Positions 9,083 to 17,343 of a stretch of 64,000 nucleotides of DNA are shown piece after piece. A program made the translations under genes and the position numbers. Below the pieces are notes generated by a model. That model ran no database searches. It was not told the origin of the DNA and saw only the letters and a list, made by a program, of their open reading frames with translations. Origin of the DNA: Pseudomonas sp. Leaf48 (GTDB taxonomy: Bacteria > Pseudomonadota > Gammaproteobacteria > Pseudomonadales > Pseudomonadaceae); contig NZ_LMLH01000028.1 of the NCBI RefSeq assembly GCF_001421885.1, positions 525,143 to 589,142 of the forward strand, written 5' to 3'. Within the stretch, counting starts at the first letter, position 1, and every line of letters starts with the position of its first letter.

Positions 9083-9799
9083 ATGATGACTGTTCTGCGC
9101 CTTCCTTTTTTGCTCATGCTCGCTGGCGTTCTCGGCCTGGCGGGCTGCAGCGTTCATCAGCCGGTGTCGCTGTACCAACTGGACAGCGGAAGTCCGGTTC
9201 AGCCTGCGCAAAGCGCGGGCATGGCTGTTTTGTTGGGCCCGGTAATCGTAGCCGACTATCTGCAGCGTGAAACCCTGTTGCAACGTCAGCCGGATGGCAG
9301 TCTGCAGGCGTCTACCGACGGTCGTTGGGCGGGCAGCCTGTCTTCGGATATCGATCAGCTGCTGTTACGGCAAGTTGCCGGTCATCTGGACAGTCAGCGT
9401 GTAGTGCTGGCCCCAGCGACATTGGGCTTCACTCCGGACGTCCAGGTACTGCTGACCATCACGCGCCTGGACTCGGGTGAAAAGCAGCCGGCCATTCTGG
9501 ACGCTCAATGGCGTCTGATCGACCGTCGCGGCCAGGTCCGTGACAACCGCATCATCCATTTGCAGGAACAGCATGCCGGCAATACCGCGGCTCAGGTTCA
9601 GGCTCAGGGTGTGTTGCTGCAACGCCTGGCCGAGCAATTGTCCGTGGCGCTCAAGCCTCTGGCCAATCAACCGCCGATCGCCGACACCCCGCGTAAATCG
9701 GCGGCCAAGCCTGCGGCACCGGCAGTTCAGCAGGAAAAACAGCCGAAGATCCCTATGGCTGCACCGATTCGCACGGATATGGAAGTGTTCCGCTTCTAA
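9083..9799 (+). CDS. PqiC-family (ABC-type transport auxiliary) lipoprotein
   Basis: A lipoprotein of about 238 residues with the lipobox LAGC at the end of its signal peptide. The mature part matches the PqiC/YmbA family (former DUF330): the SLYQLDSG start, a conserved LGPVIVADYLQRETLLQRQ block, and the WAGSL segment. PqiC partners the PqiAB MCE lipid-transfer system at the outer membrane, but no pqiA or pqiB lies nearby, so its partner is elsewhere or different. The C-terminus is a Pro/Ala/Lys-rich tail. Two ATGs (9083 and 9086) are possible starts; the upstream in-frame ATG at 8987 would add an unlikely basic extension. Confidence 0.75.
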   Translation: MMTVLRLPFLLMLAGVLGLAGCSVHQPVSLYQLDSGSPVQPAQSAGMAVLLGPVIVADYLQRETLLQRQPDGSLQASTDGRWAGSLSSDIDQLLLRQVAGHLDSQRVVLAPATLGFTPDVQVLLTITRLDSGEKQPAILDAQWRLIDRRGQVRDNRIIHLQEQHAGNTAAQVQAQGVLLQRLAEQLSVALKPLANQPPIADTPRKSAAKPAAPAVQQEKQPKIPMAAPIRTDMEVFRF

Positions 9800-9820
9800 G
9801 TCTGCAGCGAGTCAAGTCAG

Positions 9821-9850
9821 AGCCCGCCTTGTGCGGGCTTTGTTGTTTCT
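9821..9850 (+). terminator. rho-independent terminator after the PqiC-family gene
   Basis: AGCCCGC at 9821-9827 pairs with GCGGGCT at 9833-9839 across a five-base loop, followed by a T-rich stretch (TTGTTGTTT). It lies 22 bases after the stop codon. Confidence 0.8.
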
Positions 9851-9871
9851 GCAGGGTGGGATTTCTATCAG

Positions 9872-9987
9872 CTGTCCCGGCCTCTTCGCGGGCAAGCCCG
9901 CTCCCACAGGTTTCAAGGGCGTTCAAATTATTGTTGTGCGACACGGACACTGTGGGAGCGGGCTTGCCCGCGAAGAGGCCGGGACAG
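9872..9987. repeat. REPIN: two REP elements in perfect inverted orientation
   Basis: The left arm (9872-9910, CTGTCCCGGCCTCTTCGCGG onward) and right arm (9949-9987) are near-perfect inverted copies separated by about 38 bases. Each arm contains the GGGAGCGGGCTTGCCCGCG core. It sits between two convergent genes. Confidence 0.85.
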
Positions 9988-9991
9988 GCAA

Positions 9992-10027
9992 CAAAAAAGC
10001 CCGCAGACGATCACTCATCTGCGGGCT
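9992..10027 (-). terminator. rho-independent terminator of the Smp/AhpA-like gene
   Basis: On the minus strand AGCCCGCAGA pairs with TCTGCGGGCT (9998-10007 with 10018-10027) and is followed by six T. It ends the minus-strand gene whose stop is at 10050. Confidence 0.85.
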
Positions 10028-10049
10028 TCGTTGTTGCCGGGGCTAATGG

Positions 10050-11570
10050 TTACGCCCGGCGCTCATGCATTCGCGCCAATTGCCGTTCCAGCAGCGATGG
10101 ATAAGGCTCCATCAGCCGCTCTACACAGCACGCACCTTCGGGGCTCGCGATCGGCCGGATACGCGCGCGCTGGCGGATCAGGGCGTCGTCACTGATCTTG
10201 CGCTCCACCAGCAGCAGGTTGCGGCTGTGTTGCGACAGGGCCAGGGCATCCTGGGCACTGTCGGTCAGCAGCAGGTCGATCTGGCTCAGTCCGAACAGCT
10301 CGTCGCCCAGGGTCAGGCCCAGCTGAAGTTGCAGGGTGATGCCGCTGTCGGCGACCTCAATTTGCAACTGATGACCCAGCGCTCGCAGCAGTTCACCGCA
10401 GCAAATGGCGTTGGTCAGGTAATCGTCGCCGCTGTCCTCGGTGTGGAACAGCATCAGCGTGCTGCCATCGTTCAAAGTCTCGACTTCACCCTGATACAGC
10501 GAAGCGGCCTGATCGAGGCAATCGCGATAGCGTTCGAGCAATTCCTCAAGGCGTGCTCGCGGCAAGCGCCGCAGTTGTTCCTGGGAGCCCAGTTGCACCG
10601 CCAGCACCGCGCTGTGTTGCGGCACACTCGGGGTAGCCTTGCGGATCACCGGCTGAGCGGCGCTGCCCAGGGACTCGTCACGCAAGTCGGCGAACGGATC
10701 TTCATCATCGTCGTCCTCGACGGTGCTGACGACCTGTCGTGGCGCAGGTTTGAGGGCGGCCATCGGGCGGCTCTCGTCGAAACTCGGGTCGCGCAGGTTG
10801 CGCACTTCGAATGCCGGCTCGGCGTCCTCATCGACGTCGTCGAACTCTGGCTCCGGCACCGGCTCTGGCTCGCGGGGTTCCGGGGCGTAGTTGGCGTGCA
10901 GCTGACGGGCCAGATCGCCGATTTCGTCCTGGCGGTCGGTGGCCGGCGTGTATTCGTCGATATTGCGCAGCCACACGCGCAATTGCAGCAGCGGCGTGGA
11001 CAGATACCGGCCCATGCGCAGGCTCAAGGCCAGGGACAGCGCCAGCAGGATCGCGCTCAGGATGCCCATGCTTTGCAGGCTGATGGTCATCGGCTGCTGG
11101 AACTGGTCCATGTCCAGGCTGATGCGCAGTTGCCCGGCGGTCACGTCCTGGAAGGTGATCTTGCTCTGGTACATGCCCTCGGCTTCGCCCAGCAGGCCGT
11201 GCTTGGGACGCTGACCGGCCTCGGCGAGGATGCGGTTATCCGGGCTGTAGATGGCGGCGTGGGCCACCAGCTTGTTCTTGGTCAGGTTGTTGAGCAGCAC
11301 GTTGAGGCTGAGGATGTCGTTGGATACCAACAGCTCGGTAGCCGAGGTGGCTGTCTGCGTGGTCAGGCTTTCGCCCAGCGCATCCGCCTGCTCGTGCATG
11401 GCCTGCTTGAACTGCAAACCCATCACGCCGGCGTAGATGACCAGGGCCAGGGCGACCAGGATCACGTTATGGCTGGCGATGCGTAATGCAATCGGCACAC
11501 GGCGGTGGCGCAGTGCCCGGAAGATCAGCAGAAAGAAGTTATCGGTTTTTACTGGCGTGGGCCGGTTCAC
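10050..11570 (-). CDS. AhpA/YtjB (Smp)-like membrane protein with HAMP-like region
   Basis: A 506-residue inner-membrane protein. Transmembrane segments at about residues 32-52 and 168-188 enclose a periplasmic sensor-like region of roughly 115 residues. A HAMP-like segment with DEIGDLARQL follows, then a very acidic linker (about 228-300, rich in Asp, Glu and Pro). The C-terminal domain of about 190 residues looks like a degenerate nucleotide-cyclase or GGDEF-like fold; I see no intact catalytic motif. The N-terminal half matches the AhpA/YtjB (Smp) family, which also lies divergent from serB in E. coli. Function unknown; a sensory or scaffolding role is inferred. Confidence 0.7.
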   Translation of the reverse strand: MNRPTPVKTDNFFLLIFRALRHRRVPIALRIASHNVILVALALVIYAGVMGLQFKQAMHEQADALGESLTTQTATSATELLVSNDILSLNVLLNNLTKNKLVAHAAIYSPDNRILAEAGQRPKHGLLGEAEGMYQSKITFQDVTAGQLRISLDMDQFQQPMTISLQSMGILSAILLALSLALSLRMGRYLSTPLLQLRVWLRNIDEYTPATDRQDEIGDLARQLHANYAPEPREPEPVPEPEFDDVDEDAEPAFEVRNLRDPSFDESRPMAALKPAPRQVVSTVEDDDDEDPFADLRDESLGSAAQPVIRKATPSVPQHSAVLAVQLGSQEQLRRLPRARLEELLERYRDCLDQAASLYQGEVETLNDGSTLMLFHTEDSGDDYLTNAICCGELLRALGHQLQIEVADSGITLQLQLGLTLGDELFGLSQIDLLLTDSAQDALALSQHSRNLLLVERKISDDALIRQRARIRPIASPEGACCVERLMEPYPSLLERQLARMHERRA

Positions 11571-11705
11571 TTGAGCTCGGCTCTTTTGTCCGTGAAGTTG
11601 ACGCGCAGTATAGCGACAGGGTCTGGGCCGGCAAAGCGCTCACGGTGCCCGATGGTCACTGAAAGTGGGTAGAATGCGGTTTTTTTCCACCTGCGGGGGT
11701 GCGCC

Positions 11706-12920
11706 TTGCGCGAAATCGTCCTGATAAACATCACGGGAGTCGACCGTCCGGGTCTGACTGCGGCCATTACCGGCGTTCTGGCCCAGGGTGGTGTGAACAT
11801 TCTCGACATCGGTCAGGCGGTGATCCACGACACCCTGTCGTTCGGCATCCTGGTTGAAATTCCTGACACAGAGCAAGGCAAGTCCGTGCTCAAGGACATC
11901 CTGTTCAAGGGATACGAACTCGATCAGCAGGTTCGATTCACGCCGGTCTCCGAAGAGGACTACCAGCAATGGGTCGGCAACCAGGGCAAAAAACGCCACA
12001 TTGTCACCCTGCTGACCCGCAAAGTGACGGCGGGGCAGTTGCAGGCCGTCAGCTCGATTACCGCCAAATATGGTTTGAACATCGACCACATCGATCGTCT
12101 GTCCGGGCGCATGCCTCTGGACACGCCGGCTGACAAGGGCAAGGGTTGCATCGAGTTTTCCGTGCGCGGCGAAGCGGCCGATCCGCAAGCGCTGCGAGCC
12201 GAATTCCTCAGCGTCGCCCAGGAATTGAACGTCGATATCGCCTTCCAGGAAGATTCGTTGTTCCGGCGTAATCGTCGCCTGGCGGTTTTCGACATGGATT
12301 CGACCCTGATCGAGGCCGAAGTCATCGACGAGCTGGCCAAGGCTGCGGGTGTCGGCGACAAGGTATCGGAAATTACCGAGCGGGCGATGGCCGGTGAGCT
12401 GGACTTCCGCGCCAGCTTCAAAGAGCGCCTGGCTTTGCTCAAGGGGCTGGATGTCGGCGTGCTGGATTCGATCGGCGCCTCCCTGCGCCTGACCGAAGGC
12501 GCCGAAACCCTGTTCGCCGAGCTCAAGCGCCTGGGCTACAAGACGGCGATTCTGTCCGGTGGCTTCACCTACTTCGCCAAGCAATTGCAGGCCAAACTGG
12601 GCATCGACTACGTGTTCGCCAACGAGCTGGAAGTGGTGGACGGCAAGGTTACCGGTGTCGCGGTCGAGCCGATCGTCGATGCGCAGCGCAAGGCGGATTT
12701 GCTGAAGGAACTGGCACACAAGGAAGGTTTGCGCCTGGAGCAGACCATTGCGGTCGGTGACGGTGCCAATGACTTGCCGATGCTGGCGATTGCCGGGTTA
12801 GGCGTGGCGTTCCGTGCCAAGCCGCTGGTCAAGCAGTCGGCCAAGCAGGCGATTTCGACGCTGGGGCTGGATGGCGTGTTGTACCTGCTGGGTTTGCGCG
12901 ATCGCGACGGACATCTGTAA
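11706..12920 (+). CDS. serB: phosphoserine phosphatase
   Basis: A 404-residue HAD-family phosphatase catalysing the last step of serine synthesis, phosphoserine to serine. The N-terminal third carries ACT-type regulatory domains (EIVLINITGVDRPGLTAAI near residue 3, and a second copy near 90-180). The catalytic HAD domain begins with DMDST, giving nucleophile Asp196 and acid/base Asp198, followed by SGGFTYF and GDGANDLPM. The start is a TTG at 11706 after GGGGGT; no in-frame ATG exists nearby. The two-ACT N-terminus is typical of the long pseudomonad SerB compared with the 322-residue E. coli enzyme. Confidence 0.95.
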   Translation: MREIVLINITGVDRPGLTAAITGVLAQGGVNILDIGQAVIHDTLSFGILVEIPDTEQGKSVLKDILFKGYELDQQVRFTPVSEEDYQQWVGNQGKKRHIVTLLTRKVTAGQLQAVSSITAKYGLNIDHIDRLSGRMPLDTPADKGKGCIEFSVRGEAADPQALRAEFLSVAQELNVDIAFQEDSLFRRNRRLAVFDMDSTLIEAEVIDELAKAAGVGDKVSEITERAMAGELDFRASFKERLALLKGLDVGVLDSIGASLRLTEGAETLFAELKRLGYKTAILSGGFTYFAKQLQAKLGIDYVFANELEVVDGKVTGVAVEPIVDAQRKADLLKELAHKEGLRLEQTIAVGDGANDLPMLAIAGLGVAFRAKPLVKQSAKQAISTLGLDGVLYLLGLRDRDGHL

Positions 12921-12930
12921 CGCGCAAGCC

Positions 12931-13036
12931 CACTGTAGGAGCGAGCATGCTCGCGATGGACGTCAACGATGACGCGGGCTTACTGAATGCCTGCGTCGCT
13001 CTCAGGTTCATCGCGAGCGTGCTCGCTCCTACAGTG
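12931..13036. repeat. REPIN of the GTAGGAGCGAGC class
   Basis: CACTGTAGGAGCGAGCATGC at the left is mirrored at the right end (GCGTGCTCGCTCCTACAGTG). The inner part GATGGACGTCAACGATGACG also occurs, nearly unchanged, in the copy at 23044-23145. This is a different REP class from the GGGAGCGGGCTTGC elements in the window. Confidence 0.85.
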
Positions 13037-13046
13037 ATTGTGTCTG

Positions 13047-13907
13047 TCAGGCCTTCGGTGAGCCCATGCCTTGGCCCATCTGCACGGCAACGCCGGCAGT
13101 CATTTCTTCAGCCCACTTGACCTGATCCGGCCCGAACAGCACCACTGCGGTCGAACCCAGTTTGAAACGACCCAGCTCTGCACCTTTTTCCAGGTGGATC
13201 GGCGCGCGCGCGGCTTCGTCGTAGCGGAAGGTTTTCAGCTCGCGCTTCGGCGGCGTGACCAGGCCGGCCCAGACGGTTTCAATCGAGGCCACGATCATTG
13301 CGCCCACCAGCACCACGGCCATCGGCCCACGCTCGGTGTCGAAAATGCAGGCTACGCGCTCATTACGGGCGAACAGTTCCGGGACGTTTTCCGCCGTGGT
13401 CTGGTTCACCGAGAACAGGCGGCCCGGGATGTAGACCATCTCGCGCAAGGTGCCGGCCAGCGGCATGTGCACGCGGTGGTAGTCTTTGGGCGACAGGTAA
13501 ATGGTCGCAAAGTCACCACCCATGAACGGCGCAGCGTTTGCCGCATCGCCACCCAACAGTTCCAGCACGCTGAAGCTGTGGCCCTTGGCCTGGAACACGC
13601 GACCGTGCTCGATCGGACCCAATTGGCTGATTGCGCCGTCGGCGGGGCTGAGAATCGCGCCAGGGGTCTGGTCCAGTGGACGGGCACCGTCTTTCAGTGC
13701 GCGGGTGAAGAACGCATTGAAGTGCTCGTAGGCGGTCAGGTCTTCGACCAGCGCCTGGGACATGTCCACCTGATAGCGCTTGGCGAACCAGGCGGTGAAG
13801 GCGTTCTTGAACCAGCGCACGCGGCATTCGGCGATGCAGCCGGCCAGTCGCGAGAGCAAGTTGTGGGGCAGCAGGTACTGACTGAGGATAAACAGACGCT
13901 TGTTCAT
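13047..13907 (-). CDS. psd: phosphatidylserine decarboxylase proenzyme
   Basis: A 286-residue membrane-associated proenzyme that makes phosphatidylethanolamine from phosphatidylserine. The self-cleavage site LGST is present with Ser252, which becomes the pyruvoyl group of the short alpha chain (34 residues remain after it). A conserved HRVHMP motif lies in the beta chain. Length and layout match E. coli Psd (Ser254). It starts at 13907 and follows rhdA with a gap of about 18 bases, so the two are probably one operon. Confidence 0.96.
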   Translation of the reverse strand: MNKRLFILSQYLLPHNLLSRLAGCIAECRVRWFKNAFTAWFAKRYQVDMSQALVEDLTAYEHFNAFFTRALKDGARPLDQTPGAILSPADGAISQLGPIEHGRVFQAKGHSFSVLELLGGDAANAAPFMGGDFATIYLSPKDYHRVHMPLAGTLREMVYIPGRLFSVNQTTAENVPELFARNERVACIFDTERGPMAVVLVGAMIVASIETVWAGLVTPPKRELKTFRYDEAARAPIHLEKGAELGRFKLGSTAVVLFGPDQVKWAEEMTAGVAVQMGQGMGSPKA

Positions 13908-13925
13908 TAACTGTCCTTAAAAACC

Positions 13926-14741
13926 TTAAATCTCTACAGGCGTATCGGGATGGTTGCCCCATTCGCCCCAGGAGCCGGCGTAGCCTTTGACCCGCGGATA
14001 ACCGAGAGCCTTGGCCACCAGATAGGTGAAGCCAGAACGATGATGGGTCTGGCAGTGGGTAATCACTTCTTTGTCTTTGCTGATCCCGAGCTGTTCGAGG
14101 ATCTGCGGCATATCGGTGCGGATGCGCAACTGGCGTGCCTGATCCATGCCCGCGGTCCATTCGAAATTGACCGCGCCGGGAATGTGCCCGCCCTTGGCTG
14201 CCAGCACTTTCTCGCCGGAGTACTCCAGCGGTCCGCGCGCGTCCCATATCGCCAGGTCGGCGGCGCCGAGGCGACTTTGCAGGTACTCACGGGTGGCAGT
14301 GGGTTCGTCGTGCAGGGTCAGTGAAACCGGGCCACCCACCGATGGCGGAATCTGGATCGACATGGGCAAGCCTTCCGCCAGCCAGGCCGGCAGGCCGCCA
14401 TCTATATAGTGGTACTTGCTGTGGCCGATGACATCCAGCAGCCAGATGAAGCGGCCGGCCCAACCGCCGCCTTCGTCGTCATACACCACGTAGACCGCAT
14501 CGGGGTTGTGCCCCAACTCGCCAAACAATGTTTCCAGTGCTGCCCGCGCAGGCATCAGCCCCGGGGCAGGTGCCTGGCCGAGTTGCGTGCGTTTCGGATC
14601 GACAAAACGCGCGCCGGGAATGTGCCCTTCGGCGTAACGGGTGGCACTGGTCAAGTCCACCAGAATCAGTTCGCGGGCGTCGAGGCGAGGGAGCAAGTCG
14701 CTCGGCTCGATCACCAGCGGCAAGCCAGAGAAGTCAGACAT
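13926..14741 (-). CDS. rhdA: rhodanese / thiosulfate sulfurtransferase
   Basis: A 271-residue two-domain rhodanese that moves sulfane sulfur from thiosulfate to cyanide or other acceptors in the cytoplasm. The active-site loop in the C-terminal domain reads HCQTHHRSG with Cys230. This unusual His-rich loop and residue number match Azotobacter vinelandii RhdA, a member of the Pseudomonas lineage. I chose the ATG at 14741, after GGAGACC, which gives the family N-terminus (MSDFSGLPLVI). A longer frame to 14759 lacks support. Neighbours psd downstream and the HDOD gene upstream keep the PAO1 order. Confidence 0.93.
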   Translation of the reverse strand: MSDFSGLPLVIEPSDLLPRLDARELILVDLTSATRYAEGHIPGARFVDPKRTQLGQAPAPGLMPARAALETLFGELGHNPDAVYVVYDDEGGGWAGRFIWLLDVIGHSKYHYIDGGLPAWLAEGLPMSIQIPPSVGGPVSLTLHDEPTATREYLQSRLGAADLAIWDARGPLEYSGEKVLAAKGGHIPGAVNFEWTAGMDQARQLRIRTDMPQILEQLGISKDKEVITHCQTHHRSGFTYLVAKALGYPRVKGYAGSWGEWGNHPDTPVEI

Positions 14742-14782
14742 TTGAGGTCTCCAGAGCACAAAAGGGAGGATTGTAACGCAGC

Positions 14783-16321
14783 TTATCGGCCACGGTGACT
14801 AAAGCTGTGCAGGGCTTTCTCGATGCACTGGGCAGTTTTGCCGAAGGCTTGCACGCAAAGTTCCGAGAATGGCCCGCCCGCCTGATCGGCCACGACAATC
14901 ATGATCACCCGGCCATTGTTGACCAGCGAACGCAACAGCAGGTGTTCACCACTGAATTGCGAACGCAGGCTGTTGGGTAGCAAGGCTGAAAATTGCCCGT
15001 TGTTGGCCGGCGTCAGGCGCACTTGCGCCTGTTGCGCGAGCAGTCGTTGCAACACGCTGCTCTGACTGACCGCAAAATTCAGCCCGGCGGCTTCCTGCGG
15101 TAACCCGGCCGTCTGGTGCACCCGCAGGTTAGTCTGGGTGCGATCGGCCATCAGGATCATCACTCGGCGCATGCCGCAGGCCACCAATGCGTCACGTGCC
15201 GCGATGGTCAGGTGCATGGCGTTGGTGAAACGGCTCGGCTCGTGCAGCAATTCGGCACATTGCCTGCGCCACTTCGCCAGGTCTTCGGCGGTCGGTGCCG
15301 CAGCCGGCAACAGCCTGGTATGGATGCGCTTCGTGCCACATGGCCAGATCAACGACTCGGCGGGGTGCCAGAGATCGGGCATGGCGTGATGGCGGGCGCT
15401 GTTGGCCGCCTGCTGGTGCAGCTGTTGTTGCACTTCGTGCATCGGTATTTGCAGGTAGAGGCTGGTCAAATACTGCCAACGCTCACTGTGCGGGCTGTCC
15501 CAGGCCTGTTGCGCCGACAGCGCCAGACCATTGGCCAGCAACACGGTGTTGGCCGGTTGATTGAGCCACCGGCGCAAGGTTGGATCGTCATCGAGGCGGT
15601 TTTGCTGGCGCAATGGATGCTCGCTGTCACGCGCGATGCGCAAGACTTTCACCAGTTCGCGCTGCTCGCAGAGCAACAGTCGATAGCCCTGCAGCACCCA
15701 GATCGGCAGGTGCCAGATCTCCACCAGGGCCTGGCATATTTCCAGCAGGCGCACGCCAAACAACTGCTTTTCGACTTTGCGCGCCGACTCGCCCTTATGA
15801 ATGACCCGCAGCTCCCAGTCTTCGAGTAATTGCGGGTGCGTCAGCGCCAGCGGCCACAAGGGTGACAGAAACAACAGGCTGCCCCAGTGGATGTCCTGCC
15901 AAAGCCGCGCCAGGCGACTGGCAAAAAAACCCTTGGCTTGTTGCGTGGCGTGCTGACTGATCATCTGCATCTGGCGCAAGGCCTTGGGAATCCCGGCCTG
16001 AGGTTCGACAGGCAGGCGCGCGAGCAGCTCTTGGGTGCGCTTGAGGCCAAGGCGATTGATTGCGACCTCAAGGTTTTCGGCGGGCGTGGTCATGCTGCCA
16101 TGGGTGTGGCGGTTGGCTTCGCGAATCACGCTCAGGGCAAGGGCCGGGCTGTCCTGCATCAGGTCGGCAATGTCGCGCAACGAGCGGCGATTATCGCCGA
16201 TTGCGTTACACACCAGGTCATGGCTGGCTTGTGGAACCGGCAGGCGTACGCCATCGAGAAGCTTGACCCAGCCTTCGACAGTGGTCGGTTTTGCAGTGGG
16301 GACGTTCGTTTCGTTAGCCAT
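14783..16321 (-). CDS. HDOD domain protein
   Basis: A 512-residue cytoplasmic protein. Residues about 15-230 form an HDOD domain (a catalytically dead HD-like helical domain found in signalling proteins), with the typical IADLMQDSPALALSVIREAN segment. The middle part is helical and Leu-rich. The last 150 residues (MRRVMILMADRTQTNLRVHQTAG onward) look like a GAF-type sensory fold. No HD or GYP metal motif is present, so it is not an active phosphodiesterase. It is divergent from motA, but a role in motility is only a guess. Confidence 0.8.
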   Translation of the reverse strand: MANETNVPTAKPTTVEGWVKLLDGVRLPVPQASHDLVCNAIGDNRRSLRDIADLMQDSPALALSVIREANRHTHGSMTTPAENLEVAINRLGLKRTQELLARLPVEPQAGIPKALRQMQMISQHATQQAKGFFASRLARLWQDIHWGSLLFLSPLWPLALTHPQLLEDWELRVIHKGESARKVEKQLFGVRLLEICQALVEIWHLPIWVLQGYRLLLCEQRELVKVLRIARDSEHPLRQQNRLDDDPTLRRWLNQPANTVLLANGLALSAQQAWDSPHSERWQYLTSLYLQIPMHEVQQQLHQQAANSARHHAMPDLWHPAESLIWPCGTKRIHTRLLPAAAPTAEDLAKWRRQCAELLHEPSRFTNAMHLTIAARDALVACGMRRVMILMADRTQTNLRVHQTAGLPQEAAGLNFAVSQSSVLQRLLAQQAQVRLTPANNGQFSALLPNSLRSQFSGEHLLLRSLVNNGRVIMIVVADQAGGPFSELCVQAFGKTAQCIEKALHSFSHRGR

Positions 16322-16392
16322 GGCTGGAGGCGATCATTGTCAACGTTACCTATGCCCTGAGTGGGTCAAATTATCTTTTCGCCTGAACTGGC

Positions 16393-16419
16393 TATAGTCT
16401 GGCGCAGTTTTGCCGATAA
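16393..16419 (+). promoter_or_regulatory. FliA (sigma-28)-like promoter of motAB
   Basis: A perfect -10 element GCCGATAA at 16412-16419 is preceded, 15 bases upstream, by TATA at 16393-16396 (consensus TAAA). The -10 lies about 70 bases before the motA start. This fits the late-class flagellar promoter expected for stator genes. Confidence 0.6.
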
Positions 16420-16488
16420 ATAGAAGAAGAGATTTTTTAACTTCCGAATATGACCTTGAACCCGACTCAGTAAGTGCTCTCCTAACCT

Positions 16489-17340
16489 ATGGCTAAATTA
16501 ATCGGCATCATTGTCGTATTCGCGAGCGTACTCGGCGGATACGTGCTTTCCCACGGCAAGATTGCCGCCCTGATCCAGCCTTTCGAGGTGATGATTATCG
16601 GCGGCGCAGCCCTTGGCGCCTTCGTGCAGGCCAACCCCGGCTACATGACGATGCACGTGCTCAAGAAGTCCTTGAGCCTGTTCAGCTCGCGTTTCAATCA
16701 TTCCTTCTATCTTGAAGTGCTGGGCCTGATCTACGAGATCCTCAACAAGAGCCGCCGCGAAGGCATGATGGCCATCGAAGGTGACATCGAAGATGCCGCC
16801 GCGAGCCCGATCTTTGCCAAGTACCCGACTGTCCTCAAGGACGAGCGCATGACCGCGTTCGTGTGCGATTACCTGCGCATCATGTCCTCCGGCAACATGG
16901 CGCCCCACGAACTTGAAAACCTGTTCGACATGGAACTGGCCAGCCTCAAGGAAGACCTGGACCATCCGTCCCACGCGGTGAACGGCATTGCCGACGCCAT
17001 GCCGGGCTTCGGTATTGTCGCCGCGGTACTGGGCATCGTGGTGACCATGGCTTCGCTGGGTGAAAGTGACCAGAAAATGATTGGTGTCCACGTAGGTGCG
17101 GCGCTGGTCGGTACCTTCTTCGGTATTCTCGCTGCTTATGGTTTCTTCGGCCCCCTGGCGCATGCGCTGCGTCACGATGCCAAGGAAGAGTTGAACATCT
17201 ACGAAGCCATCAAGGCTTCGCTGGTCGCTTCGGCTTCCGGCATGCCACCGTCGCTGGCCGTGGAATTCGGACGCAAGGTTCTGTATCCGGCGCACCGTCC
17301 AAGCTTTGCCGAGCTGGAACAAGCGGTTCGCGGTCGTTAA
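16489..17340 (+). CDS. motA: flagellar motor stator protein MotA
   Basis: A 283-residue inner-membrane protein with four transmembrane segments (about residues 5-20, 33-50, 170-190 and 200-222) and a large cytoplasmic loop between the second and third. With MotB it forms the proton-conducting stator that drives flagellar rotation. PGFGIVAAVLGIVVTMASLG in the third membrane segment and the conserved Pro residues of the channel are visible. Length equals that of E. coli MotA. motB follows after 3 bases. Confidence 0.95.
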   Translation: MAKLIGIIVVFASVLGGYVLSHGKIAALIQPFEVMIIGGAALGAFVQANPGYMTMHVLKKSLSLFSSRFNHSFYLEVLGLIYEILNKSRREGMMAIEGDIEDAAASPIFAKYPTVLKDERMTAFVCDYLRIMSSGNMAPHELENLFDMELASLKEDLDHPSHAVNGIADAMPGFGIVAAVLGIVVTMASLGESDQKMIGVHVGAALVGTFFGILAAYGFFGPLAHALRHDAKEELNIYEAIKASLVASASGMPPSLAVEFGRKVLYPAHRPSFAELEQAVRGR

Positions 17341-17343
17341 GCC

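Noticed and set aside
10065..11486. 473-codon plus-strand frame opposite the Smp/AhpA-like gene
   Set aside because: Antisense shadow; the minus-strand product has two membrane segments and a terminator placed correctly for it.
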